This document shows, one piece after another, positions 1 to 7,049 of a DNA stretch of 64,000 bases. The notes beneath the pieces were generated by a model, which worked only from the letters and a program-made list of their open reading frames with translations, was not told where the DNA came from and did no database searches. The translations under genes and the position numbers were made by a program. This DNA is from an uncultured Clostridia bacterium (lineage in GTDB: Bacteria > Bacillota > Clostridia > Oscillospirales > Acutalibacteraceae): positions 1-64,000 of the forward strand of contig CANQJS010000003.1 in NCBI GenBank assembly GCA_947624285.1. The letters are read 5' to 3'. The stretch's first letter is position 1; every line of letters begins with the position of its first letter.

Positions 1-334
1 TCGCAAACGAATCAGTTAACAGCGATGCGGCTGTTAACACGCCGGCAAAACAAAAAGGTCCGTATTTCTACGGACCTTTCTTTGGCTCCCCAAGTTGGAC
101 TCGAACCAACGACCCTATCGGATTGCGGTGCCCAAAATTTTCAATCGCGCCTAAAGGCGCTCAAAAATTTTGACCGCTGCAAATTCTTATTGCTCCCTTC
201 ATCCCGCACTGCGGGCGGTCGCAAACGAATCAGTTAACAGCGATGCGGCTGTTAACACGCCGGCAAAACAAAAAGGTCCGTATTTCTACGGACCTCTTTT
301 TGGCTCCCCAAGTTGGACTCGAACCAACGACCCT
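1..334. repeat. Tandem 218-bp repeat carrying a tRNA-Asn 3' end and a terminator hairpin
   Basis: Bases 1-116 recur at 219-334 with an exact 218-base offset and only a few changes near the end of the hairpin T-run. Each copy holds, left to right, an inverted repeat GTTAACAG/CTGTTAAC, a hairpin with stem AGGTCCGT/ACGGACCT, and the 3' portion of a tRNA on the minus strand. The hairpin would be the tRNA terminator. The bases between the copies (117-218) are not part of the repeat and resemble no gene. The layout is what repeated insertion at, or duplication of, a tRNA-end attachment site would leave. Confidence 0.8.
83..116 (-). pseudogene. tRNA 3'-end remnant (T-arm, acceptor strand and CCA)
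   Basis: Read on the minus strand this holds the T-arm with the GGTTCGAGTCC loop consensus, then TTGGGGA, a G discriminator and an encoded CCA. It matches the fuller tRNA-Asn remnant at 301-356 base for base but stops before the anticodon arm; the sequence beyond 116 is unrelated. It cannot make a tRNA and is best read as an attachment-site scar. Confidence 0.75.
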
Positions 335-356
335 GCGGTTAACAGCCGCATGCTCT
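301..356 (-). pseudogene. tRNA-Asn(GTT) remnant lacking its 5' third; likely att site
   Basis: On the minus strand this reads from the end of the D arm (AGAGC) through a complete anticodon arm, with stem GCGG/CCGC and loop CTGTTAA giving anticodon GTT, then variable loop, T-arm, acceptor strand and CCA. The 5' acceptor strand and D arm are missing: the sequence beyond 356 is a GCATGC-GAGA-GCATGC hairpin (348-363) and then unrelated DNA. A tRNA 3' end cut off beside a recombinase gene is the usual look of an integration end. The nearest recombinase (stop at 409) is a serine enzyme, which less often uses tRNA genes, so an earlier tyrosine-integrase element is also possible. Confidence 0.75.
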
Positions 357-408
357 CGCATGCGTATACTTAAACACCGGAAAATGATAAATGACTCACA
401 AAAAATCA

Positions 409-2019
409 TTAGCCTGCGAGCTTTTCCACGCTGTATTGTGTTTGAGCGCCTTGTATGAATTGATGGTAGTTCATATCAAAAATTATGTCAATCGAATATC
501 CATTTCCAATACGAACTTCTTTAATCAAATTACAGGCAATCATCTTTTTTTGCTCTTTTGAAGCGCTCTGATATTCATCAGCCCAGCTTATGAAAGTGTC
601 ATAGTAATAATCAAGGTTATCAAGTGCGCCCTGCCGGTCTCCTATTTGAAGTTCATACTGTGCTATTAAATCCGCATTCTCTGCTATCTTTTCTTTTGTG
701 CTGTCGATCGCGTTAGATAACATATCGGGAGTGAATTTGCTTTCACCCATAAGCGCATTTGCGATCTCGCTTGATAATTCAATAAGCTGTTTTTTGTAAT
801 TTTCATTGTCTGCTTTCAGTTCTCTCACTTTTCGGCGCAGACTCTGCAATTCTGCTTGATAGCGTTGTTCGATTGCGATGTCCTTTGGCGTTTGCTTTAT
901 CTTTGATAAATATTCAAGGATTATTGACTCAACGACTTTGTCTACTCGTTCTGCCGAATAAACGGATTGTGCGTCATGACAAACACCTTTGCGTACTCTG
1001 TTACAACACATATATCGTGATCTCCGTGATTCATAAACCGAACCGTCTTTACGGATATGTTTATCAACATGACTCGTTGATATCATTTTACCGCCGCAAT
1101 GTGCGCAGTAAACATTTCCTGACAACAAAGTACTGCCTCTTGTTGTTTTTGCAATTTGCTGTCTGCCGTCATATTTGAGCGATCTTTGCTGAAGTATCCG
1201 CTGAACTTGATTATACATATTTTCGTCTACTATCTGTATTCGCGGCAAATGAGGTGATACCGTTTCACCAGATATAAAGTAACCGCAGTACATACGGTTC
1301 TTTAATATGCGGTTTATCGTATTGGATTGAAATTTACTTCCGTTATGTGTCCGTAAATTCTTATTATTCAAAAGTGATGCCATTTGATGTGATCCGATTC
1401 CTTCTTTTAGTGTTTTTTCAAAAATCAATTGAACAATTTTGGCTTCATCTTCATCAATAATAATCTCCATAAGCTCCTTGCCGCGCTTGTTAAAGTTTCC
1501 GCTTGGTATGAGCTTATATCCATACGGTGTTGGACCGCCGGTATAGACTCCCTCAGATGTTAATTGACTCAAACGCGTTTTTACACGAGTAGAGGTCTTG
1601 CGGCTCTCTCCGTTTGCCTGCCAATAACGCATAAAGTTAATGAGATAATCGGCCTCGCTTTCAAATCTTTGCTGACCTTCCTGCGTGCTCCATACTTCAA
1701 TGCCCTGCTGATTGAACCACTCAACAACAAACGGTGTTTCGTTTTGGCGTCTGCCGAGTCGGTCAAACATAAAGACGAGGAGTATATCAAATTCATCTCG
1801 TTCCGCTGCCGCTTTAATATCCTGAATAGCATCTCTGTCATCAGCCGATACCTTAAAGCCGGAAACGCCTTTTTCGTAGAACTCTTTTACGATCACCCAA
1901 TCCCTTTGTCTTTCGGCAAACTCATGGCATGCAGTTTTCTGCATTGGTATATCGTCTTTGTCAACTTGTCCTTTTGTAGAAACTCTGTATAAGCAATAAA
2001 CTCTTTTAGCTCCGTTCAT
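409..2019 (-). CDS. Large serine recombinase (site-specific integrase/transposase)
   Basis: A 536-residue large serine recombinase that would cut and rejoin element ends through a covalent serine-DNA intermediate. The resolvase-type catalytic domain covers roughly residues 5-150 with nucleophile Ser14 in YRVST and the FMFDRLGR segment. The recombinase domain follows at about 170-290, then a zinc ribbon (CAHCGGKM ... CCNRVRKGVC) and a long Lys/Glu-rich coiled coil near 390-470, all in the order usual for the family. The ATG at 2019 is preceded by a GGAG/GAGG site; an upstream TTG at 2079 is in frame but has no ribosome site. Its 3' end lies about 50 bp from the tRNA-Asn remnant, suggesting it sits at an element end. 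TnpX-like transposases of clostridial mobilizable elements are the closest class I can name. Confidence 0.92.
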   Translation of the reverse strand: MNGAKRVYCLYRVSTKGQVDKDDIPMQKTACHEFAERQRDWVIVKEFYEKGVSGFKVSADDRDAIQDIKAAAERDEFDILLVFMFDRLGRRQNETPFVVEWFNQQGIEVWSTQEGQQRFESEADYLINFMRYWQANGESRKTSTRVKTRLSQLTSEGVYTGGPTPYGYKLIPSGNFNKRGKELMEIIIDEDEAKIVQLIFEKTLKEGIGSHQMASLLNNKNLRTHNGSKFQSNTINRILKNRMYCGYFISGETVSPHLPRIQIVDENMYNQVQRILQQRSLKYDGRQQIAKTTRGSTLLSGNVYCAHCGGKMISTSHVDKHIRKDGSVYESRRSRYMCCNRVRKGVCHDAQSVYSAERVDKVVESIILEYLSKIKQTPKDIAIEQRYQAELQSLRRKVRELKADNENYKKQLIELSSEIANALMGESKFTPDMLSNAIDSTKEKIAENADLIAQYELQIGDRQGALDNLDYYYDTFISWADEYQSASKEQKKMIACNLIKEVRIGNGYSIDIIFDMNYHQFIQGAQTQYSVEKLAG

Positions 2020-2151
2020 TTTATCATCCTCACATTCTCCGTTGTTTAAAATGTGGGACTTTACATATTCACTTTTCAAGGTGCATAGGATTTTGCTCTA
2101 TACCAATTATATATAATATGTATACCCAAATCCAGCGAATATGCGAATTTT

Positions 2152-2316
2152 TTATAATATCCCACATAAATTATGACGCTTTTCAAAGGCTTCAAGTAGG
2201 TTGCTTAATACATAGTTTTCTACATCATTGTTCTTTTCTTTAGAAAAAAGCAAACGAACATGGCAGCCGGATATTGATCTTGTTTCTATATGTTCGTCAG
2301 AAATATCGTAGCTCAT
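2152..2316 (-). CDS. Small 54-residue protein upstream of the serine recombinase
   Basis: A short gene starting MSYDISDEHIETRSI, with a clear GAAGGAG ribosome site 8 bases before ATG 2316 and a TAA at 2152. It is cotranscribed with the serine recombinase 130 bp downstream. The middle reads as a short beta strand then an amphipathic helix (NYVLSNLLEAFEKR). The size and position recall the small TnpW-type proteins that accompany serine-recombinase elements in Clostridia, but the sequence match is only by general pattern, so no function is assigned. Confidence 0.65.
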   Translation of the reverse strand: MSYDISDEHIETRSISGCHVRLLFSKEKNNDVENYVLSNLLEAFEKRHNLCGIL

Positions 2317-2343
2317 ACTATTACTCCTTCATTTAATATTGAA

Positions 2344-2383
2344 AGAGCAACGCCGTCTGTAAAATAACAGGCAGCGTTGCTCT
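2344..2383 (-). promoter_or_regulatory. Leader hairpin upstream of the 54-residue gene
   Basis: An inverted repeat AGAGCAACGC/GCGTTGCTCT with further pairing (GCCTGT/ACAG) inside lies directly upstream of the ribosome site of the small gene. The run of T after it is weak on either strand, so it is a structured leader or a poor terminator. Confidence 0.45.
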
Positions 2384-2780
2384 GTTATGTTTTCGCGTGT
2401 AATTTATCATCCTCTATTTGTCCACGACTCCCCTCGGATTGTTGGGCATACAACAAACGGTCATGGTATTGACCATCATTGGAGTTTCACCAGTCCCTTC
2501 GCGCGACCTGCTTTGCAGAAGTATCATTATCTCTCAATGCGTCATCGCCTTTTGTCTTTCCCTTGACGGCTCGGCATGGTGTACATTTCAATACACACCT
2601 TGAGATATGTTTTTGTTGTACCGTATATCCAGTTTTCAAGGTTCAGTGAGGGAAATAGTTCCCTCACTATACCTTGCGGAATCAAAATACCGTTTGAGCC
2701 ATTCTGCAAATAATTTTTTTTAAAAAACAAAAAAGATTATCAAATATTGAAAATAATATCTGATAATCTCTTATATCTAA
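2384..2780. other. Gene-poor stretch between the recombinase module and the DUF3800 gene
   Basis: I see no convincing gene in this roughly 400 bp. The minus-strand segment ACCTTGAAAACTGGATAT near 2625-2643 resembles the segment ACCTTGAAAAGTGAATAT just upstream of the serine recombinase (about 2065-2083), hinting at duplicated leader sequence. A run of about 60 open codons on the minus strand (2542-2730) has no plausible ribosome site. The base composition suggests decayed mobile-element DNA. Confidence 0.4.
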
Positions 2781-3464
2781 TTAATTATTAAATTGTTTTT
2801 TCAGAATTGGTTTTAAATAGTTTTTATTTAAATCACGAGCTGATTTAAAAAATATCAATTCAGAATTACTTAATGAGTTAGATTCTCGCTTTATATTAAG
2901 TAATTCAAGTGTACAAATCAAATCTGCAGCTTGAAATAACTTGTAATCTTTGGGAAGTACTTTCCTTACATCAACATTTGATAATAGTGAATTGAAAACT
3001 GAAACTAAAATATTTGTTAACTCCGTTTGCCCGTTATCATAATATAAAACGATTTTATCAAAATCTAAAAAGAATTTTATGTTCTGTTTTATAAATGCCG
3101 ATAACTGCTTCGATACTCTTGCATTCAGATCAAACTGATTATTTAAATCTTTTTTGTTAACCATCATGGATTTATACTTAATATTAGTTGTTCGTGTAAA
3201 ATTAAATATACAATTGAATAAATACCTTCTTTGATCTAAATCTAAATTTATATAGTCAGTTTCTCGTCTTATTAAAGGTCCGGTATGAATTGAATGGTTC
3301 GTTCCAAAGTCAGTGTGTGATACAGCTGTATTCAGTCTTGCGATGTTTTCAGTTATATCAATTGACTGATTATGTAAAATCAAAGTGACGATATAATATT
3401 GAGATGATTTGCCATATGCACCGAAATTTCCGGATTCATCTATAAATACACTCAGTTCTTTCAT
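2781..3464 (-). CDS. DUF3800 domain protein
   Basis: A 227-residue protein starting MKELSVFIDESGNFG. The N-terminal IDESG (Asp9, Glu10) and a later QAADLIC segment are the acidic signatures of the DUF3800 family, an RNase H-like fold of unknown substrate common on mobile elements. The ATG at 3464 follows AGGGGAG with a short spacer; in-frame codons upstream run through a terminator hairpin and are unlikely to be translated. It is a single-gene unit and the terminator hairpin at 3478-3504 lies just before its ribosome site, so expression may depend on read-through. Confidence 0.75.
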   Translation of the reverse strand: MKELSVFIDESGNFGAYGKSSQYYIVTLILHNQSIDITENIARLNTAVSHTDFGTNHSIHTGPLIRRETDYINLDLDQRRYLFNCIFNFTRTTNIKYKSMMVNKKDLNNQFDLNARVSKQLSAFIKQNIKFFLDFDKIVLYYDNGQTELTNILVSVFNSLLSNVDVRKVLPKDYKLFQAADLICTLELLNIKRESNSLSNSELIFFKSARDLNKNYLKPILKKQFNN

Positions 3465-3477
3465 ATGCTCCCCTAAT

Positions 3478-3504
3478 AAAAAACGGCGGGGAATTTCCCC
3501 GCCG
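3478..3504 (-). terminator. Intrinsic terminator directly upstream of the DUF3800 gene
   Basis: A 21-base near-perfect palindrome (CGGCGGGG/CCCCGCCG) followed on the minus strand by six T, ending about 14 bases before the DUF3800 start codon. It would end transcription arriving from the tRNA-like remnant, or act as an attenuator for DUF3800. Confidence 0.75.
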
Positions 3505-3506
3505 AA

Positions 3507-3535
3507 TGGTGGACCAGGGTCGTTCGACCAGTCCA
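3507..3535 (-). pseudogene. tRNA-like 3'-end remnant (GGTCCACCA end)
   Basis: On the minus strand this reads toward GGTCCACCA, the acceptor end typical of clostridial tRNA-Met, and is followed at once by a terminator hairpin, as tRNA genes often are. The T-arm is degraded: a GGTCG/CGACC stem replaces the GGTTCGANTCC consensus. It could be an old attachment scar or a chance hairpin; the match is short. Confidence 0.4.
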
Positions 3536-3681
3536 AGTGACAATTTTCATTGCCACTCTTAGTATTTATATATTACATTACTTTATAACAAAAATCAAGT
3601 ATATATTTTTTGGCTTTTGTCTTTCTATATTTATTATATGATAATATCCATAATTTTGCAATACATAAATATTAATGATAA

Positions 3682-4227
3682 CTAATCCTCAAAGATTCCT
3701 TTTAAAAACTTCAACAGTTTTCTTTTTCTGTTGTTTATGGTTTTTTGAGGAATTTTTGTTTCTGTTTCAAGCTTTCTTTCAGATATTGTGTTTTCTGACA
3801 GCACTAACTTGTTTAGTAAAAACAATTCATCTTCAGACATATTATTTACTGCCTGTTCAAAAGCCAATTTGTTTATGAGTTCATATGTAAAATCATATTC
3901 GTCCATTAACATTTCTTCTCCAAATTCTTCATCGTCAGAAACGAAGGCATTATATGATTCTACATTATATCCTATATCTTTTTTGGCTTTTAATATGTAC
4001 TGCTTATGCCATTTCTCTGAAAGCCACTTTTTATATTCCTCCTTTGTACATTCACAGACAATTCTTGGACATTCTTTAGCAATATCATCTTCAATATGTA
4101 TAAAATATCGGTCTTTTGCTAAATCAGTCTTGAGAAAATCTAAAAACTCTTTTTGGTTCATTGTTATCCAATCAATATCTTTAGTGTTGCTATGTGGATT
4201 TCTTTTTACTAAGTATATTCTTTGCAT
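3682..4227 (-). CDS. Sigma-region-4-like DNA-binding protein
   Basis: A 181-residue acidic protein. The last 55 residues (MSEDELFLLNKLVLSENTI onward, then PQKTINNRKRKLLKFLKG) have the look of a sigma-70 region 4 helix-turn-helix, as in small sigma-like regulators carried by Firmicutes conjugative elements. The N-terminal half contains CPRIVCECTKEEYKKW and no domain I recognise. ATG 4227 has an AAGGAG ribosome site 7 bases upstream. No sigma region 2 is visible, so it is more likely an activator-like DNA binder than a complete sigma factor. Confidence 0.6.
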   Translation of the reverse strand: MQRIYLVKRNPHSNTKDIDWITMNQKEFLDFLKTDLAKDRYFIHIEDDIAKECPRIVCECTKEEYKKWLSEKWHKQYILKAKKDIGYNVESYNAFVSDDEEFGEEMLMDEYDFTYELINKLAFEQAVNNMSEDELFLLNKLVLSENTISERKLETETKIPQKTINNRKRKLLKFLKGIFED

Positions 4228-4340
4228 TTTAAATCTCCTTTGTTTTTGAATTCCTTAATTTCAAAAACAGGAGATTATGGATATTTTGCTATATAGGGTT
4301 GCCAAAAAGAGATAGTTATATCGTCCTTTCAAAAAAGAAC

Positions 4341-4386
4341 AAAAGAGATAGAAGCCGGATTGCTCCGACTTCTATCTCTTTTTTAA
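4341..4386. terminator. Bidirectional terminator after the agr-linked minus operon
   Basis: A 13-bp stem AAAGAGATAGAAG/CTTCTATCTCTTT with inner pairing and T-rich runs on both strands. On the minus strand it would end the agrD-agrB-XRE transcript about 120 bp after the XRE stop codon. Confidence 0.75.
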
Positions 4387-4509
4387 CTATTCTTTTGTTC
4401 TTTCAGTTGTTTTTATATGTTAAGCATAATATGCATTATTAACAAATTCAAATGTTCCCCGACGAGTAACAGTAGTTTTAAAAAATATATCCCCAGGGGG
4501 GACATATTT

Positions 4510-4893
4510 TTATTCATCTAATTTTTGCAATATTATATTCCAAAATTCATTTGTGCATCCAAGCTTATCCGCTTTGCGAATAACCTTTTTTGCACTGTCT
4601 GTGTTGCACAAATACTTTGATATATCAGCCGGCAAACTGAAATTTTTATGATTTTTCAGCCTTTTAACCTTTGAAGCAAGATCAAAGAATAACGCTTTTG
4701 ATTCATCATCAAGAAATAATGCGTTTGACAGTTTGATAAGTATTTCATCGCTCGGAGGAGGTTTAATACCGTTTTCAATATTGAGTAAATATGTATGCGC
4801 CATACCTGTTTTGTCTGCCAGTTCTCTTAAAGACATATCCTTTTGTTGCCGCTTTTCTTTCAGAAAAATGCCAAACAAATTATGTTCATTCAT
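4510..4893 (-). CDS. XRE-family helix-turn-helix regulator coupled to agrB
   Basis: A 127-residue regulator. The HTH_XRE domain occupies residues 7-65 (FGIFLKEKRQQKDMSLREL, then AHTYLLNIENG); the C-terminal half is charged with no recognised domain. Its ATG overlaps the agrB stop as TAATG, so it should be translationally coupled to agrB and made with the signal peptide machinery. An XRE regulator in this position is not part of the classical agr operon; it may control the divergent agr receptor genes or the RHS array, but that is inference. Confidence 0.85.
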   Translation of the reverse strand: MNEHNLFGIFLKEKRQQKDMSLRELADKTGMAHTYLLNIENGIKPPPSDEILIKLSNALFLDDESKALFFDLASKVKRLKNHKNFSLPADISKYLCNTDSAKKVIRKADKLGCTNEFWNIILQKLDE

Positions 4894-5486
4894 TATACCA
4901 CTCTTTTTGCTATGGCAGTTTTCTTTATTTTTCCGGCAATCAATAAAAGGCTTTCTAAAATTAGGCTCAGACTCAACGGAACAAACAAGAATTTTACTTT
5001 AAATACATATGAAACGATAATTGCTACTGAAATTATAAGCAATATCAGCCAAGAAACTTTGCGAAAATATTTATATTCTTTATCCGACAATGGTTTTTCA
5101 GGGGTATCAAGCGGACAAAGAAAGAATATGCAAATTGCCGATACTGCACTTATAATAAGCAGAATGGTTTGAATGCCATAAGTCTTTGAAAGCCTGATTA
5201 CTGCAACGCAAGCTAATATTGATAAAGTGGATAATATTTCGCATCTTGTTTCAGTTGCTGCGTGATAACCTCCGGCATGCCGTCTTATAAATTGAAATGC
5301 AATATAGAAAATGATACTTTCAAATGCACACCCAAAAATCAATCCAAAGATGCAAGCAAGAATTAAATACATTAGTTGAGATAGTAACATGAAGAAACCA
5401 TAAATATATAATTCTTGCTGCTCTTCAGTAATTGCGCCATTTACAAGCAATTTATCAGTAAAAACTTTTGATAGTTTATTAAGCAT
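4893..5486 (-). CDS. agrB: AgrB-family signal peptide processing membrane protease
   Basis: A 197-residue membrane cysteine peptidase that would cut the AgrD propeptide and form the thiolactone ring. The family's catalytic pair is visible as His75 in RRHAGGYH and Cys82 in TETRC, seven residues apart as in characterised AgrB proteins. About five or six hydrophobic segments span residues 30-190. It starts at ATG 5486, overlapping the 3' end of agrD by 8 bases, and its stop overlaps the XRE start, giving one tightly packed agrD-agrB-XRE operon. Unlike staphylococcal agr, the receptor and response regulator are divergent (plus strand, from 5856). Confidence 0.93.
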   Translation of the reverse strand: MLNKLSKVFTDKLLVNGAITEEQQELYIYGFFMLLSQLMYLILACIFGLIFGCAFESIIFYIAFQFIRRHAGGYHAATETRCEILSTLSILACVAVIRLSKTYGIQTILLIISAVSAICIFFLCPLDTPEKPLSDKEYKYFRKVSWLILLIISVAIIVSYVFKVKFLFVPLSLSLILESLLLIAGKIKKTAIAKRVV

Positions 5487-5631
5487 TATCTATTTTACTG
5501 AATCTTTTGAGAGCTGCTGGCGCTTTGGGTTGATGGTAAATCATACAGCTGGTACTGTTGGCATCACGAATAATTGATTTTTCAACAACCATTTTTATAG
5601 CTTTTGCAAATGTTTTTTTCTGAGATTTCAT
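5479..5631 (-). CDS. agrD: AgrD-type cyclic lactone autoinducer precursor
   Basis: A 50-residue propeptide with the three usual parts: an amphipathic N-terminal leader (residues 1-20), a core NSTSCMIYH around Cys29, and a proline-containing charged tail starting QPKAPAAL. By analogy with clostridial AgrD peptides the mature signal should be a thiolactone from Cys29, plausibly ring Cys-Met-Ile-Tyr-His with a short N-terminal tail; ring size is inferred. A strong GGAAGGGAGG ribosome site lies 8 bases before ATG 5631. The promoter at 5661-5689 drives it. The gene is short and easily missed. Confidence 0.93.
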   Translation of the reverse strand: MKSQKKTFAKAIKMVVEKSIIRDANSTSCMIYHQPKAPAALKRFSKIDNA

Positions 5632-5660
5632 GAATAATCCCTCCTTCCTTTGATAATTGA

Positions 5661-5689
5661 ATTTTATTTCATAGCAATACTCAAGTCAA
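5661..5689 (-). promoter_or_regulatory. Sigma-A-type promoter for agrDB
   Basis: On the minus strand: -35 TTGACT (5684-5689), 17-base spacer, -10 TAAAAT (5661-5666), about 30 bases before the agrD start codon. The remaining intergenic DNA up to 5855 (AT-rich, with AAGAATATTCT-type symmetric elements near 5747-5757) would also hold the divergent promoter and any AgrA/LytTR binding sites, which I could not assign. Confidence 0.7.
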
Positions 5690-5855
5690 TACAATGGACA
5701 AAAATATTAAAAAATTGGAATTTCTTATTGAAATTACCCATAGTATAAGAATATTCTAATTTAATTTGAACTATAATCTATTATAATAAGATTATTCTTG
5801 TTTTATGCGTGTGATTTGTTTTAATTAATTGATAAAGTTACCTTGAGGTGATTTT

Positions 5856-6230
5856 ATGACATATAAAATATTTCTTAAGGATTTAGGCAATAAGCTTAAA
5901 TATCAGAGAAAAAATCTAGGTCTTACTCAGGGCGCTCTCGTTGAAAAAATTAATAAAGGTTTAACCGAAAATGATGATGATTATTTGTCAGATAAACAAC
6001 TTTCCAGAGTAGAATGCGGCAAAAGTGTTACGAGATTAGATAAATTTGTAAAATGGTCACTTGCATTAGGAAAAACACCGGATTATTTTTTATTAGGTAT
6101 TGATTATAGTGATGACAGCAAGGATGGAAAAATACTTCAAATTTGCGGATGTCTTAAAAATTGCAGCAATGATGAAATAGATACCGTCTTGATGCTAGTG
6201 AAGGGAATGAATTCAAAGAATAGCAACTAA
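5856..6230 (+). CDS. XRE-family helix-turn-helix regulator
   Basis: A 124-residue protein with an N-terminal HTH_XRE domain (LKYQRKNLGLTQGALVEKI, then SDKQLSRVECGKS) at residues 12-75, then a short acidic and Cys-containing tail. Start ATG 5856 has a GAGGTG site 6 bases upstream. It is the first gene of the plus-strand unit leading into the AgrA- and AgrC-like genes and faces the agrD operon across a 225-bp intergenic region, so it is well placed to repress or activate both divergent transcripts. Confidence 0.85.
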   Translation: MTYKIFLKDLGNKLKYQRKNLGLTQGALVEKINKGLTENDDDYLSDKQLSRVECGKSVTRLDKFVKWSLALGKTPDYFLLGIDYSDDSKDGKILQICGCLKNCSNDEIDTVLMLVKGMNSKNSN

Positions 6231-6321
6231 AATTTGACAATTTTTTTTAAGTATGGTATATAAAACATATCTTACAGTTGGTGTGTTTTATATACTTTTT
6301 ATTTTTAGAAAGGCATTATTT

Positions 6322-7047
6322 ATGAATATAGCGATATGCGATGATGATAAATCTTTCAGAGATTTATTGGAAAAACATCTAAGAAATTATTTTAATGAAA
6401 GAAGCATTTCTCTTAACTTTTTTCAGTTCGGTTCAGGAGAAGAACTGCTTGACAATCAATTATTGTTTGATTTGGTGTTTCTTGATGTAGAAATGGACCA
6501 TATCAATGGAATTGATGCCGGAAGAGAATTAAAAAGGCGGAATCCACATTGTATTATTTTTGTCATTACCTCCTATGACGGATATCTTGATGATGCTTTT
6601 AAAATCCGTGCTTTCAGATTCTTGTCTAAGCCCTTAAATGTTGTAAGGCTTTATAAAGCCCTTGATGATGCGGCTGAACTTATTAACAATGAAATGATAG
6701 TTTTCTACGATGTTAAAACAGGCTCCGATGTTCGCATATATACAAATGATATTATATATCTTGAGATAGATAAAAGGAAAACAAAAATAGTTACTGTTAA
6801 TGGTATATATTGCTCTAATGAGAAAATTAATGTATGGAAAAAAAGATTAAATGGTATTTCCTTTGTATGCCCACATTCAAGCTATATTGCTAATTTGGAT
6901 TATTCAATAAAACATACACGCACTCTTCTTGTATTAGCTAAGAAAGATCTTGATGGGAATATTATTGAACGATATGAAATCAATATTGCACCCAAAAGGC
7001 AAGCCGAAATTAAAAGATTATTCTTTTATGTTTTAGAAAGGAGATAA
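6322..7047 (+). CDS. agrA: LytTR-family response regulator (AgrA-like)
   Basis: A 241-residue two-component regulator. The receiver domain covers residues 1-120, with acidic residues at CDDD (7-9), the phosphoacceptor Asp55 in LVFLDVEMD and Lys in FLSKPLN. The C-terminal LytTR DNA-binding domain covers about 140-235 (IIYLEIDKRKTKIVTVNG, then CPHSSYIANLDY). ATG 6322 with an AGAAAGG site is chosen; an in-frame upstream start would add 23 residues that do not resemble the domain. It precedes the sensor gene by 2 bases, and the sensor's ribosome site lies in its last codons. Expected to read out the AgrD-derived peptide; its target promoters are not identified here. Confidence 0.9.
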   Translation: MNIAICDDDKSFRDLLEKHLRNYFNERSISLNFFQFGSGEELLDNQLLFDLVFLDVEMDHINGIDAGRELKRRNPHCIIFVITSYDGYLDDAFKIRAFRFLSKPLNVVRLYKALDDAAELINNEMIVFYDVKTGSDVRIYTNDIIYLEIDKRKTKIVTVNGIYCSNEKINVWKKRLNGISFVCPHSSYIANLDYSIKHTRTLLVLAKKDLDGNIIERYEINIAPKRQAEIKRLFFYVLERR

Positions 7048-7049
7048 CT

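Noticed and set aside
301-356. Functional tRNA-Asn gene
   Set aside because: The 5' acceptor strand and D arm are absent, so no cloverleaf can form; only a remnant is reported.
1564-1992. 142-codon plus-strand reading frame inside the serine recombinase
   Set aside because: Antisense shadow of a strongly conserved gene, without a ribosome site or recognisable domains.
2019-2079. TTG start 20 codons upstream for the serine recombinase
   Set aside because: No ribosome site, and the added residues do not resemble the family, whereas ATG 2019 has one.
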